The notes under the pieces: generated by a model
What the model was told of the DNA's origin: nothing
The model's database searches: none
The model's input: the letters and a program-made list of their open reading frames with translations, nothing else
Shown here: positions 44,601 to 58,100 of the stretch, one piece after another
Layout of the letters: each line of letters begins with the position of its first letter
How positions within the stretch are numbered: position 1 is the first letter of the stretch
Assembly (NCBI GenBank): GCA_030435675.1
Contig: CM059622.1
Location: forward strand, 14,570,001-14,634,000
Length of the DNA stretch: 64,000 nucleotides
Direction of reading: 5' to 3'
DNA from: Steinernema hermaphroditum
Lineage: Eukaryota; Nematoda; Chromadorea; Rhabditida; Steinernematidae
Program-made: the position numbers and the translations under genes

Positions 44601-47600
44601 TCGGCTAGTGCATGTGACTTTGCACTTCTGTTGGCACAATTAAAAGTACGGCGAGGTCAGTGACGACGTGCCACGCCGAAAATTAGGGTATTTACCTCAC
44701 CGGTGGTTGGTTCAGCACTCAGGCAAGGGCAATTGGGTCCATCGCGAAGCAGAGTGATCCATCATCCTCAGTGAGTGTTTATCAAGTGGAAGATAAGAAT
44801 CGGTCTTCGCAAAGAAACCAAAATAATATCCGGTTAACTTTTAGTTCCCTATTACGTCTGCCAATAATTTAACACCTCGAAAATGGAAAACATTCTAAGA
44901 GCCACTTCCAGGCGACTCGTTGAAAAACTCGTTCCATTAAAGTAATTTTATTTGGCAAAATCGTCGCCTCCCCTCATTAACGAGAACGCTTAAAATGTTT
45001 CCCGCCGAGGTGTTCAGTTAGGCCAGTCAGATGACTGGGTGACACAGCGTCAGATTTTTTCGCCTTTCACTCTTCCAAAGATCAGGTCAGTTTAAGTTAC
45101 ACGTTTCCATCGGGGATATAGATAAGGATAGGGAATCCAAAAGGTCTAAAATATGCCCTATTCCATTGTTTTTGAGTTCTATTTTTATCGAGCTGAGACA
45201 ATCCGTCTACGCAAATCAAAACACGCAAACACCCCTAATTCCTTTGTTTCACCTCCATCGCGCCGGATTTGCGCCTTCATTAGGGCGCGGTGAGAGGAAA
45301 CGAGTTTCTGTTTAACATCGCTGAAACAGCTGCACTTAGCACCCACTCATCCTCGAACGGAGACGATTTTTTGTGAACGGCACGTCTTCGCGGCACTTTT
45401 GACTTCGCTTAGTCCAAGGTCACCGTCAGAAGGCCTCCACTGCATGTGGCTGGCAACCTGTGGAACTCGCGCGCGCGCGCTCATCCGTCCGTTACGTCGA
45501 CGTTGCCTGTTTGCCGCCGCCATTCCTCTACTAAGTAGCAGACCGCCGCCGCCGCCACGACGTCGACGTGTGTGGGGCCACCACCACCGCCGCCGCGGGA
45601 GACGACACATCGTGTACTCTTTTATATCGGAATCGATTGATTTGGACCGGGGTGGGAGATGTTTCTTCGTTGATACGCGATTAGTGTGGAGGAGTTGTTT
45701 TTTTCGATGACCTTCAGCTGTAACTGTTTCTTCCAGGGCAGGGAAACTGGCAATATTTCTGGGTTATTCAACTTCCGCCGCATACTTCTAGTCCATTTTG
45801 AATCTATCTTTCAAATTACAAACCGGATTCTTCGAATCTTGCGAAGGAGGGTTCCTATTTAGACTGTGATCAAAGTATCGTCTATCAAACTACTAACAAA
45901 TTATTCCGTTTTGAACAAAAGACCTTTTGGAAGTTAGATTTTCGATCTCATTAGAACTGAAGCAGTCTAAAGTTGACTCTTTTGAGGCATGTTTTTTTTT
46001 TTTTTTTTTTTTTGAGGCATGTCAGAAGGCACGTCTCTGTCAATTGATATTGGCTTCGTTTCGAAAACCGATGTTCCCTGCTTTAAATTCGTCATGTCTT
46101 ATATTATCTTCTAGTTTTGTATCTCAAAGACATTCCAGCCAGGGATAAATGGAATTCCATTTCCGCGTTTTTTTCGGTGATTTCCCTTTCCGTTTCCGTT
46201 CTGCTCGAATGAAGAATGTCGTTGCCGTTTTCGTTTTGCAAAACACATCCCTGGTTCCCGCCTGGGATCTGGCAGTATTTCGAAAATCACATAAGCATGG
46301 CCCTTTTTTCTGTTCTAGGTGTGAAGGCGATGATGTCATTGATTAGGAAGTGTAGTTTAGAAGTGTCAAATGTGTCAGAATCATGCGTCAGGAAGTGATG
46401 TGTCGAGGTGTCAAATGAAACTAACAAACAAGGAAGTCACACGACAGCCGATGTTTTCGTCTGAATCTTCTTGTTTTCCGGTTTTCTTATGTGCTAAGCC
46501 TTGCATTAGGAAAAGCCTAAACTTCAGTGTTTGTGTGGCTCCTTTAGAGTTTGACTGGTGATTGATAGTAGACCGGTTCTTTCTTCATTTGTGACTCACT
46601 TTGATTTGGAGTCAGAAATTGCCTGTCTCTCTAAGATTCTTAAGACATGATTAAACGTCAAAAGACTGGTGATTAAGAGGTCGAATGTTGATCGCCTCCT
46701 GCGCTGTAGCGCTCAAATGTAATGGTCATCTGTACGTCTGATTTCTTTAAAATGTGCCCACCTTTACCGTAAGATTCTGGATCACACTTATCTATGGAAT
46801 TCTGGAATTGTCGTTGGCATACTTGTGGGAGCCGAGCTCGCCCACTCAGACTTCTGGTCGGCGTCTTTGAGTGCGATGTTATCCAAACTCCAGAAAAGGA
46901 TATTTATGTACCAAACCACAAAACAGAAACAAGGAAGTGGCTAGACAGTAGTTGTTTTCAAGTCGTGTCGCTTATTTTCTGCTTTGGTTGGCCGGTTTTT
47001 CGGAGCATTACATTTTCCATTAGGCGAGACTTGGTCTTTCGTCTGGCGCTGATTGTGTTTTGGAACGATTGGAACACCAAAATGGGATGGATTCAATATC
47101 TAGTGTCATTAAGGTAGACATCAGAATTTGCGATTGTGATATAAGCATTCCATAGATGCATACGTGCAATATGCTAGATTCGAAAAACGCTGATAGCGAT
47201 GAGTCAAAGAACAGCGAAACAGACCAATGGAATTACTAAGAAGTCTACCATCTAATCAAATACATTAAGGTTCGAATGACTCATGGATCGGTTGTTCATT
47301 TGTGTCGGTTACTATCTATCGGGTTGTCCGTTTACGGTCACAGAAATAAGTTCAATGAGCAGCCGTTTCTGGCTGTCCTTCTTGGCGCATCGGATTGCCC
47401 CAGCTCCCAGAAGGCCTGGAACACCAGGGAGCCGTAGCTCCTCCATTCACCTGACCATGAAGACCGTGGTCACCATCTTATCCATTAAGGTTGGAATGAG
47501 TCATGGATCGGTTGTTCATTTATGTCGGTTACAATCGGTTAGGTCGCTCGTTTGCTCTATCGAATCTTTCGACTTTGACTTTTTAACGGCATTAACACTC

Positions 47601-48790
47601 TTTTGATGCAGTTTCGTTGTCAAGAATGCAAACAATTTATGAGAGGTGTGATTAGACGTCCGCGGCGAGCGAGCTTCAAATTGCGAAGTGCGTAAGCCGA
47701 TCTATTGATCGATGTGTTGCAGGCCATGCGTGCAAGGTTAATCATAAGGTCGTATTTCTTTGATGAATCAATGGAAAAAAGGACCGTGATGGCTTTCTTC
47801 TATTCACTCCTTCTTTCGCGTTTTCATTTTCATTTTTATGGAAAAGGCACGTCCTTTCCATGGCTAACAGGCCTAATTCGTGATTGTTTCCACTCGTTTT
47901 CGTTTGTGAAAGACCAAAGTCTTTGGCTTAGTCAACTCCGAATACCAGTTTATAATCCATAATCAGGTTTAATGAGGGTCGTTTGACAAATAACAATGCA
48001 GGCGGAAGTGTTGCCATGAGTTGCGCATGTTTACTTTGCGTTTCACATTTCCTTCAACTAGCCTCTTCATTGGAATTCAGTAATGATACTAGGCTATCAT
48101 ATCCTTATGTTTTGAAGTTATGTAGCCAGGTACCTTTATTTGGGATCTTTTTTGCCTACCTTTCTATGGGTATCTTCACTTTTGGTCTTTCAGTGTCTTC
48201 TTTCCAACTTTTACAACAAGAAGTGCTGGTTTTTCGAACTGACACAGAGTAGCTAAGGGGAACTTTCACTGAGGGATCCTTCCACTTCACTCGTATACGA
48301 TATACACATCTAAAAGGTCACGGAAAAGAGCACAAATTAACATGCGAATGATCCACCGTCTACAGACACACGGATGACGAAGTTCCGGTCACAACCGATC
48401 AAATTCGAATGTTGAACATTCAGGTTCTTCGACGACAAAGGTGATCATTTGGCGTCACCGTGAGTCACATAAAAGGCGACCATCTTCGTCATGTTTTCGC
48501 CTTCGTGGTTTGGTTTGCTCTTCGTCCACACACTCTCAGAATCATCGTATGGATCTTGCTCTTTTCCAGCTTCTTGCCAAAGGCGTTCCCACAGCAAATG
48601 AGCCACTTCGTCGGTGTTTGCCTCACCGACTCTTGTTTACCCATACCGTGAGAGTAATCTCGACTCGCATGAGAATATAATCCGCTTCTCCGCATAATAT
48701 ATGTGTTTTTCTGTTTTTTTACCACCACAAACCCGACGATAGTTGGCTTGATTAATGAGAGCGACCTGTCTTCCACATGCTGCGTTCCGC
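41601..48790. repeat. Gene-poor stretch with several short duplications
   Basis: Local duplications: 42150-42200 with 42320-42360 (GCTAGTCGTTGGAATCCA), TAGTTC-rich units at 42065-42260, and a 55-70 bp direct repeat at 47263-47318 and 47483-47537 (TCATGGATCGGTTGTTCATT). A poly(T) insert lies at 45993-46013. 45440-45610 is a GC-rich island with a CGCGCGCGCG run and (CGC)n tracts. No gene is recognised. Confidence 0.45.
45981..46021. mobile_element. Poly(T) insertion with flanking direct repeat
   Basis: A run of about 21 T is flanked by identical copies of TTTTGAGGCATG (45981-45992 and 46010-46021, overlapping the T run). An A/T homopolymer between a 12-bp target-site-type duplication is what target-primed reverse transcription of a poly(A) tail would leave. 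Confidence 0.6.
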
Positions 48791-51700
48791 ATGGACAGTT
48801 TACTACTTCTTGGTGAGTGCGATGGAGCCTAAGTATAGTTAAAGATTGAGCTGCCTATGCTTATTGGACCATGATCAGATACTAGTCTCTGAGAATGGCT
48901 GATTCGAGTTGCGACGCTTGGCTCATTTCATGCTTAGCTTAGGTGTGCTATACAATATGGTTTGCTTCCCCAGATGAGGGTAAAACTCCTTTGAATTTCC
49001 GACCATTAACAAATTTGATTATACAAAAGAGAAATAGCGATGTTTGAGTTCTTAGTCCGGTTTCTTTATATTCACACTGGCCTTCCAATTTCAGTTTTTT
49101 TTCTATCACCCAATTAAGGATCGAAGGGACTATTCAGGTTACCCTTCAATTCCCTCCGAGATGCCCCATTTTTTGACTCAAAATCAATATGCCCGTTGCC
49201 TAACAACGCCTTCTTTCTAATCGGCTCTAAATGAACTGCAAGGACCTTTCGAATGCGTTCCGAACCCACTCGAAGGGTCATTCCTCCCAGCGTCATAAAA
49301 CTCTCCCTCTTCTCTTCCATCCCGCCGGAATACTCGTTTTTGCATCAGTTAAACGAGTCGGAAAATCGATAAACATCGCGCGCCAAATTGCATCTTCGCG
49401 CGACCTCTTTGTTTCGCCGAAATTACTCAATTCCGCCACAATAAAACGGTTCAAACGATGCTGCCCTCAAAGTCCGATTGGGTCATCGGAACACGGGTCC
49501 AAACGTCGTCACTCGATTAGCTCACTTGTCCACGCGTCGTCGTCACGATTTTTATCGTCCGCTTGGAACGAGTTTCGCCTCGGGCTCTGCGGCGAAGGAC
49601 AACCGAAGAATCGATCGATTCGTGCGAAGTGCGCGCAAGTGTCGTCTTATTCCTCTCCCGGCTGTCCGGGCCGATGGCCTTTGGGCGAGGAGGGCTATCC
49701 GTCGCCGCCACCACTGACTGGTCCCACTTCCAATCAGGCGTCAGTCTTGTTTTCGATGCCCAAGCTGTCGCTGGCTGCATGACTAATGTTCCCAAGTTTT
49801 CAGTTTATTATTCTTGCGGGCGAGAAATGTTCCACGTCTTACATTTCCCAGTGATGCTATGATTGATTTCCGTCGTATACGATAAGATAGTGACTGTCTT
49901 TGTTTTGTTAATAAGCGAGGAACGTTAGGTATTTCCGGGTAGTGCTACAATGAGACCGCTTTGTACCCTTTCCGAGTAAACAATGGTTATAGTTATGTTG
50001 TTTTTACGAGCATACATGTAATCTATGACATATACGAGTAGAGATACAAATTCCGCTTGGAATATTTCCTGGTTCTTCAAGACTGATGGACTCAAATCAA
50101 TTCACGTGTTGTATCTATGACATCTCCTTCTGTTTATTGTAATTTAGAGGGCGCAATAAAAGGGAGAGTCACTTTGAAAATTTTGTTCATCTGTTCGAAA
50201 GTCCAAAAGTTTTCCGACAAGGGATCTTTCGGAGGTGCTCGCCTCGAAATGAACTGAAAATTGCCTTGGCTGCCATGAAACATGGCAGCCAAGGCGCTAC
50301 CCTGTTCGAAGAGGCTTTTACATATGTTTATATGGTCAGGTCAGGAGTACATATAAGCGGATGGGTCTACAGAGTTCAGCTTTAGTGGTTTAAAACACCA
50401 TGTATGACAATTTTCAGCTCTAACTGAGGATGATACTTAGCACGATTTCCATCTGAGTTCTACGCTCTAAAATTATCATACAAAGATCGTTAATCGACGC
50501 ATAGATTGGTACGCCTTCAGCTGTGTTAAACTTGTAGTACCATAAGAGATCAAATAGACTTATGATATGATCGGTCAGCGACGTTTCCAGATCAAGACAA
50601 AGTTCAGTGATATTTCCGCAGGTTGAAAGCAGCTGCAGAACATGAAAGCTAATCGAACCTTTCGATTCTAAATATACAACATTTATCAAAGTGAATGAGG
50701 TTCGCCATAGCCATGATGGCATGTTTGTATCTGCAATTCGATTTGCGTTAGATCTGTGCAATAGATAAATGTCAAGTGACTCATCAGCTGTTTGTCAAAT
50801 TTCACTTCAGTCTTCCCCTAACCATCTATTCAAACAGAACTGTTGTCCGAAGAGATCATTGCTCTTTACAGCCGATTATTTCCATGGTCAGGTGGCCACA
50901 ACGTGCGCTGCGTAAATTGGGTTCTAATCGTAAAATCGGCGGTGTTCTTTGAATCAAATGTAAACATCTGATTTTACAGTACGTGTTTTTTGACTCCCTT
51001 TGGTCAGTGGTCACTAGGGGTGAGACATTGGTTCTGATAAAAAGTATCAAGTCATTTCATATGTTGCACGTTTTTGACCGATCCTGACATGGTCACATGG
51101 TCGCCCTTTTCTGACCAAACACGAATCGTCAGGAGGACAAAGTGCACTGTAGTTGATCAAAAGAAATCTGCCATATATATGCCTCTCCCTATCATCCCTA
51201 GAACCCTAGAGCTCCAGTCGTAGAGAATGGAAAAGGAGTCATAGTAGTCCCTTTGCAATCTAGAGAAGGCATCTACGAGATGAGGTCATTGTCATGGAAT
51301 CAGTTGGTGGAGATTTCCAGAGACTTAACTTACTTTTCTATAAATACTTGAGTTCGATGTTTCTTGTTTGATCTTTCGAAGCAAAAGCACATCATTCCCT
51401 TTAGGCCAAAGATATAACACAAAATCGAAGTCATGAGATCGCCCTTCCTTATCATTTTTCGTTCTTTTGCACTTCTATTTTTGAGCTGCTTGATGAATAT
51501 ATCAAAATTCGGTCTCGTACAGCTTTTATGTGCATGCCTAAAAGGGTCTTTTTTTGCCGACAGGAAGTACCTAAGATATGAAATACTAACCTAAATTACC
51601 CTATCTAAAAGTGGGCTTTGACTCGATCCAAACAAACCTAATGATGCCCGCTTTTTGGGTCCTTTGTACGGACAGTAATTCAGTTTTTTCTTTTCTTTGC

Positions 51701-54700
51701 GACTATCAAATCCAATACAAATCATGTTTATATCGATCTTCCTCTTCTTTGCACCCTCTCCCAGACACGGCTGTGTCTGTTCCCTCAAAGTGCATCACAG
51801 ATCCATCGCCTCTCCCCACATCAATGCGGTCACCTCATAAACATCTCCACTCCAGCAGCAAGTTCTCCTTCTCCTTCACCTTGACTCCTCGGCGATTATC
51901 CTTTCCCGTTTTTTCCGCGCTGCAAACATTTATTCAAAGTGACACAATGGTGCGGATGCACGTAACGGAGTGGTTCCTCACATGAGGCTTGTTTACACCC
52001 CCAGTTTACATATGTTCTTATGAAAAGGTGAGGCGAATCTACGTGTAAGAACGGATTGCCTGCGTTGCGCTCGAAATCCACCTTTTGTCCAGGCCCGTAC
52101 GAAATCCAATAGAAAACAAACTCCACAAATCGGTCCATGCTCCTTGGCCCCGAACCCATGACTTCCCTCTCCCGTATGAGTAAACATTGTTTGATCGGAC
52201 CAAACAGCGAACGGCTTGTCGCACCCTTCATAAGCCGCTTGTAATCAAGCCCTATCGGTACCATGCATTGGCGCGGCGGGCACGACTGTTCAGAACCATC
52301 GATCGTCGTCGCCACTCCGTCCGCTATCGTCTTTGGTTTTCAATCTTCGTTTGTCTTCGGTTCTTCACAGCGGCCTTGATGTCCTGTGACCATTTGGTGA
52401 TGCTAATTTTGACAATAATCGAAGAAACTTTTTGACTGGGGTAAATAATGACGGTTCAAATGCAATTTTCTTGATTTTTCCTTGTATATTATCGATCTTA
52501 ATGTCAGTTCTATTCTCTGATAGCCATTGAGCTTTGGGCAGTGGGCATTAATGTGGGATAAGTATTCTGGTTCAACGGTCACTTCTTGGCGACTTCTCAT
52601 TGTGTACGCCTTGACATTGCGCTTGCTTCCATTGTTTATTCGCAAGTAAGGCTGGTATCCCAGTCAAATTTCGTCTAATCGTGGATTCAAATCAAAAAAG
52701 CGACTTGACCCCTAGTCGAGGAGAGTCGAGTGCCAACCTAAGACCTTACAGAAAAGGGTGATATTATTGGTCTTAAAGCGATATGTTAGGGAGATATGAA
52801 AGTGCATAACAGTCACCCTCGTCTCTCTTCTCTGTCATAGAAATTTGGGAAACGTTTGTACAGTTGCCTTTTAACAACCCTAGACATGTTCTTCTGTGTA
52901 CAATGCTAGAAATCACCTAAAATATCGACGTCATATCGACACATAATCTTAGATAAACAGGGTTGTACTTTTTTGTGCACACGATTTTATTCATTTTGTT
53001 CTATTTTCGTAAGAACTTAGCGAAAGCGGATCTTCGTCCGACGAAAAATAATTGGGGGTTTGGGAAAACCGTCAATTATGTGGAGCTCGCATCGCTGCAG
53101 TGCGCAAGAGTATCTGGGTTGATTATGTGTGTGGCTGATATTTTAGTGACTTGGCAGCTGTGTATACTACTCGGCCTTAAGTTCTACGCATTTTCAACTC
53201 TCGTTCTCCGCTTAAGTAATATCGAGGCGTTTTCAAATCAGAATTGGACATGGCTATAGCTGGCTATAACGACTACAAGGAGTGGTCAAGCTCAGGATGA
53301 GTCTTAGGCCCCCTTAGTGTATCAACTTGTGTACAAAAGTTGGTCTGCTCTCACTCCAGTATGAGCCAGAAAATTGTGCGTCAGTATTATTACCACATAG
53401 CAAGATCCTCTGATGGCGCATTCCGTAGAGAGTCCAGATCCTTTTCCATACCGTATCACCTACAGAGTTTTTTAAAAATTAGCAGCTCTGACTAACACTG
53501 AAACCTCTTTTTCCCAATCATACTTGAGCGAGGCCTGCTCCTTGTGGAGACAAGTTGATACACCCACAACGGTGTATGGCACTGGACTCATCTGGATCGA
53601 CGAGTAGGTGATACGGCATTTGGCCATTCAGGGAACGGGGAGCAACCCTTGTTCAAGTATGGCTCCCCTGTTACTTAATAATTTCGTACCTTGATCGCTG
53701 TGGTGGCGCCGGACGAAGGTCTATGCGAAGGCGATGTGCTCCGTTATCGCTATGCAAAAAAATGCCACCATTGTTGGGCGGCCCTAATTGAGTAAATGCA
53801 CATATCTTAGCAGTTAATCAGTATCTCGGTCATAAAATCTGACACAAAACAACCTCTGGTGACTCAAATTTTAGAAAATCCCTCCTCGATCTTTGCACTT
53901 GAGGTTCACTGATTTTTCCGAACACAACTGCTCCACCAGTTGAACTTGACCTGAAGCTTCAAAAATCAATCATTTTCTCAAACCACATGGTATGGAACGT
54001 CAAAACATCACTTGCTACAAACTATAGAACGTTTCAACTTTCACACTTTCACTGACCTTCCATCAATAGGCGAAAGCCAACAATAAACAACCATTATTAG
54101 AAGTGACATCTCGCCTTGTAAGAAGAAGACGTCCACAGAGATAATGCCTTCCAACAGTTTCCTGTTTTTTCGCATTAGTCGACGTGAGCGATTTTAAAAT
54201 TTCGGATGGATACGTGCTGGTTTTGTCGGTTAGATAATTGCCGAGATGACCTTAAAAGCGAACGGTTGGCGCGGGAGGGGGACAGTCGGGAAACTCGTCT
54301 TGTGAGCAGATGTTTCTCTTTATTTTGACTCTAATTGGATGCAACTCGACATTGTGCAATCCGCCGAAAGGTACGGTACCTCGTGATGTGATCACCCTAA
54401 ACCTAACTCTAAGAAAGAGTTGTCTAAGTAGGAACACCATGGCCCTCACCTAAGAGCTGATGACCCATTATGGACATAAACCTCAAAACCGGTTAGAGTA
54501 ACCCCAAATGATGCATTAATGTTTATTTGGTGATTGATTATAATGACTATAAAAGAGGTGGGTTAGGAGAAGAAAAAAGTAGTTGTTGGCTGCGTCTTCG
54601 CTGGAGATGTTCCGCTTTATTTTGAGTCTAATGGGCAGTAACCCGTCTTTATGCAGTCCTCCGGAAGGTACGGTATCTGTTTAAGATAGCTTGATTTAGC

Positions 54701-55114
54701 AGGCCAAAAGTGACCACACTGAGAGGTCGAAACTTATGCCTACGCTAGAATTATAATGATACTTCAACGCCTGGCCAATCTCATAGAATCCAGTGGTCCA
54801 TTACTTCATCGGTCCTAGATACTGAGTGTCTTTGACTGAGTTCGATCCACCCTGACCTATTTGGAATGCGGTGGTTTATTCTTTAATCCGTCCTGGATTG
54901 ATTCTTCTTCCCATTTTCTTACCTCTTTAGTTTGTCTCTGCTAAGCTCACCATCCGAATCTAGTGGTCTATGTCTTCAATGGCCCTTTTTCTCTGAGTCT
55001 AAGCATCACTACCTCTAAGTTCATCCTCGGATTACCTCAACAAACGTGTTACCCCCTTCTAGGACCCCGTACCTTCTTGTCATCGCCCATATCTAATTCC
55101 CCTCTCCATTTCAG
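48791..55114. other. Gene-poor stretch upstream of the TRAK exons
   Basis: It holds a perfect hairpin at 50263-50295 and diverged inverted repeats at 53310-53570. Two pairs of diverged repeats also occur: 54250-54380 with 54590-54675, and 54120-54215 with 55595-55695. A GC-rich block at 49470-49790 is open in several frames without a recognisable product. A minus-strand ORF at 50761-50420 (Leu-rich, one GNITELCLDLETSLTDHI block) resembles nematode F-box/LRR-type fragments only loosely. ATGGACAGTTTACTACTTCTTG at 48791-48812 ends at GTGAGT and would fit the TRAK phase. Confidence 0.4.
50263..50295. repeat. Perfect 15-bp hairpin
   Basis: GCCTTGGCTGCCATG, loop AAA, CATGGCAGCCAAGGC: fifteen perfectly paired bases with a three-base loop in otherwise featureless DNA. 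No flanking U-run of a bacterial type and no gene is adjacent. Confidence 0.9.
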
Positions 55115-58100
55115 AACTAAGCGCTAGGCGCCGCCGCCATATGCATAAAGTTCCAACGGCGTCGCTCCCGTACGACGATGCATCCGCCATCGCCCAGCTT
55201 CTGGAAGAGGTGAGTTCAAACGGCTTACGTAAGCGCCTCTCGGATTTCCCCCGCTCTGTCAGTGGCCCTCCATGATTGACGACTGACGAAATTCGAAATC
55301 AGGTGTTTTTGCGAAAATAGCTCACATAGCTGAAACGGCTGCACCGGTTGAGTGATGTCTGATTTAGCTGAGCGATTCCCAGAGCGTTTTTGTGCAGTCG
55401 CGGAGACAAAGATATCGAAAGGGAGTAGTGATAAGAGGTGCAGCGATGCTGACTTGCAGTTGAGGGTCCGAAAAACAAAGCTGTGGGAGGCTACGTCACA
55501 CAAAGGGAGTGAATTCGATAAGGATTCTAAAGTACATTATAGGCTATGATCCATACAGTATCTGTTCGAATTCGTTCCGCGTCCATTTTAAGACAAGCGC
55601 GCGTGAGGAGATAATGCGTTCAACCAGTTTTCCTGGTTTTTCGCGTTTACAAACGTGAGAGATTCGAAAAAGTACGGATGCGTACGTGCTCGATTCAGTG
55701 CCTTTATGTTTTTCGATTTTACGATTGGCGTCTAAATTTGATGATCTTGTCATTAATGGTGGTTCTGTGAAAAGTCAAAGGAATCGACCGCATTAAATGG
55801 CAATTACGGTGATTAAAATTGAGAAAGATTCTTGTGAACTCATAAAATTATCTCTTCGACACATCAATCAGAGACTTAGGTGCGCAAAGATGTAGGTGTC
55901 CTCCTTAGAACATAACTCTACAACACTCCTTGATCCTCTACCCTTGCGTCCGTTCCCAAGCCATGTTTTAGACGCGCAAGGGAAAACAGAACCTTGCAAG
56001 CAACTTTGATAGGACTTCATATGGGAATAGAGAGAGCTATGTTTTGGGAAGGTTAGCCCCCCACAGAGATGGAATTGGTTGGACTAATATTAACAAAAAA
56101 GCTGGGATATCCGTTGCTAAACAAGGCTTGCCAGTTCAGGAAATGCAGATAAATAACTGATCTACACTTTCTTTACCGAATACTGTAGTTTTTGAGCCAT
56201 AATCTATCGGCTGGCTCCTGTCCACTTCGTCTCAATCCCTGCTTTTAACCACCAGCTTTTTGTCCCAAAATATGACTGAATTACTTACCGCCACTACCCA
56301 TGCTGGAGAACCGTATTTGGCTTCCTATATCCCTCTTTCTCTGATCGATATTCCCGCCGATGTGTGTGGTGTTTCATCTCTGGATGCACATACTACAGAT
56401 GTCCATCGGACAGGTTAAAATTCTTTACTAGACCTGCTGTTTTGGCGCTCTGCAGTCATATATACGCATACGATATCGTATTTGATAAGCATTAGCTGGA
56501 TCTATCGATCCACCGTAGTCATCCGAAGTCAACGCTAGAAGCGGCATGGGAGTAAAAAAGTTGGCTGTCGTATCAATTTGCGATGACCGACCCATTGCCT
56601 TCACACATTTTGTTTATGAATTCCTTTATAACTGACAAAAAATAAGTCATGTGCAACAGAAGGTCTCGTTCCGGGTGATGATGAAGCACCTGCTCATCAA
56701 CAGACCTAAGTAAACTTCCTCAACTGATGCAAACCGGAAACATTTTCCGGAAGCGATCATGAGAACCAAAGACTGAGCTAAGCAAAACACATGACCCTGC
56801 AGATATGTGTTATGGATCCATTTTTTTGGCTTATAAATAAATTATAAATCGCTATCTTTTAGCAGAATTATTTCTTAGCATCAAGTGGAAATACTACACC
56901 TTCCGCAAAAGCTCAAATTTCGCAAAAACACCTCCTCAAAAAACGCTGAAACTAGCGGGACGTGGGTGGTGTAGGTTTTCATAGTTTCAAAGAAAAACAA
57001 AAAGAATAGACGGCTCCTAAACAAAGATCGGTTATGGTGAATTGAAGCTCGATTATGGCCGTTCAAGGACAATAAAAGTACGGCGGATAGATCTGAGCTT
57101 TAGGGTCACTGAAACTCAAAGAAAACGCTGGCCGATCTTTCACTGTTTCGTGGATTTGTAGGGATCAGAATGGCATTGAGTGTTTTAACCAGGTCTGCCT
57201 TCTGTCCTATGCTAAAATACGGTAGAGATGGCGGAGACAACGCAAATTCGATAGCTCTAGAAGGTCAAAGGGATGAGGATTCATACCCACCATTAGTTGC
57301 ATTGCGACTTAGACGGGGATTTAGGATCTCTTTGCATGACCGTCTACTACATGTCCTGCAGCTGTGCCTTCACATCTCTGCAAAAGACCGTAGTTTATGC
57401 CTGCCTCATGACGTTCATCCAAACCCTCAAGCGCTTAAATTAAACGTTGTTTTCGCATCACTTTGATAAGGAAGCCGCATCCCAACCGTCACTCAGCTAT
57501 CATAACCCTGTCCGTTCTCGGGCGCTCGAACGTCTGTTTCGTGCGCCTGCGAGGCGACGACGACCACTTAAGTGATGATGACTTCTGTTGTTGTGTCATA
57601 ATCGTCCTCTTTCACTCGTCTGGGCGGATCATGTTACGCCTCTACTAAATAGTAGCAAACAGACTTAAAAACCGAACTTACTCAACTCTTTCGACTCGTC
57701 CTCCCTCGAGGATGGTTGCCCCGGCCCTATCCCTCCTTTTTGTGGTGACCGTCGTGTGCTATGCATGCGGCGTCCCTTTCCCCGAGCGAACGAAACGAAA
57801 AGCGCTTGTGCGGCAACCATCTTTGAATAAGTATTTTCTGAATTTATTTGGATTTTTTGCTAATTTAGTGAGTCTTCAATGATGGTTTACTTGCGTTAAC
57901 TGATCGTCGTCTTTTAGAAAGAGAAGGATCTCGAGCTAGCTGCTCAGATTGGCAAATCGTTGTTGGAGCAGAACAGAGAGCTTCAGGAGAGAAATGACTT
58001 CTTGGAGGAGTCGCTCATCAAGAGCAACGAGAAGACCAATCAGCTCCAGCACCAGCTGAAGCAACGAATCAACCTTCTTCATTCGATTTCCGACGACTAC

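Noticed and set aside
49231..49782. 183-residue plus-strand ORF, the longest in the gene-poor region
   Set aside because: Ser/Arg-rich with no recognisable motif, overlapped by open frames on both strands in a GC-rich block; no splice or start context.
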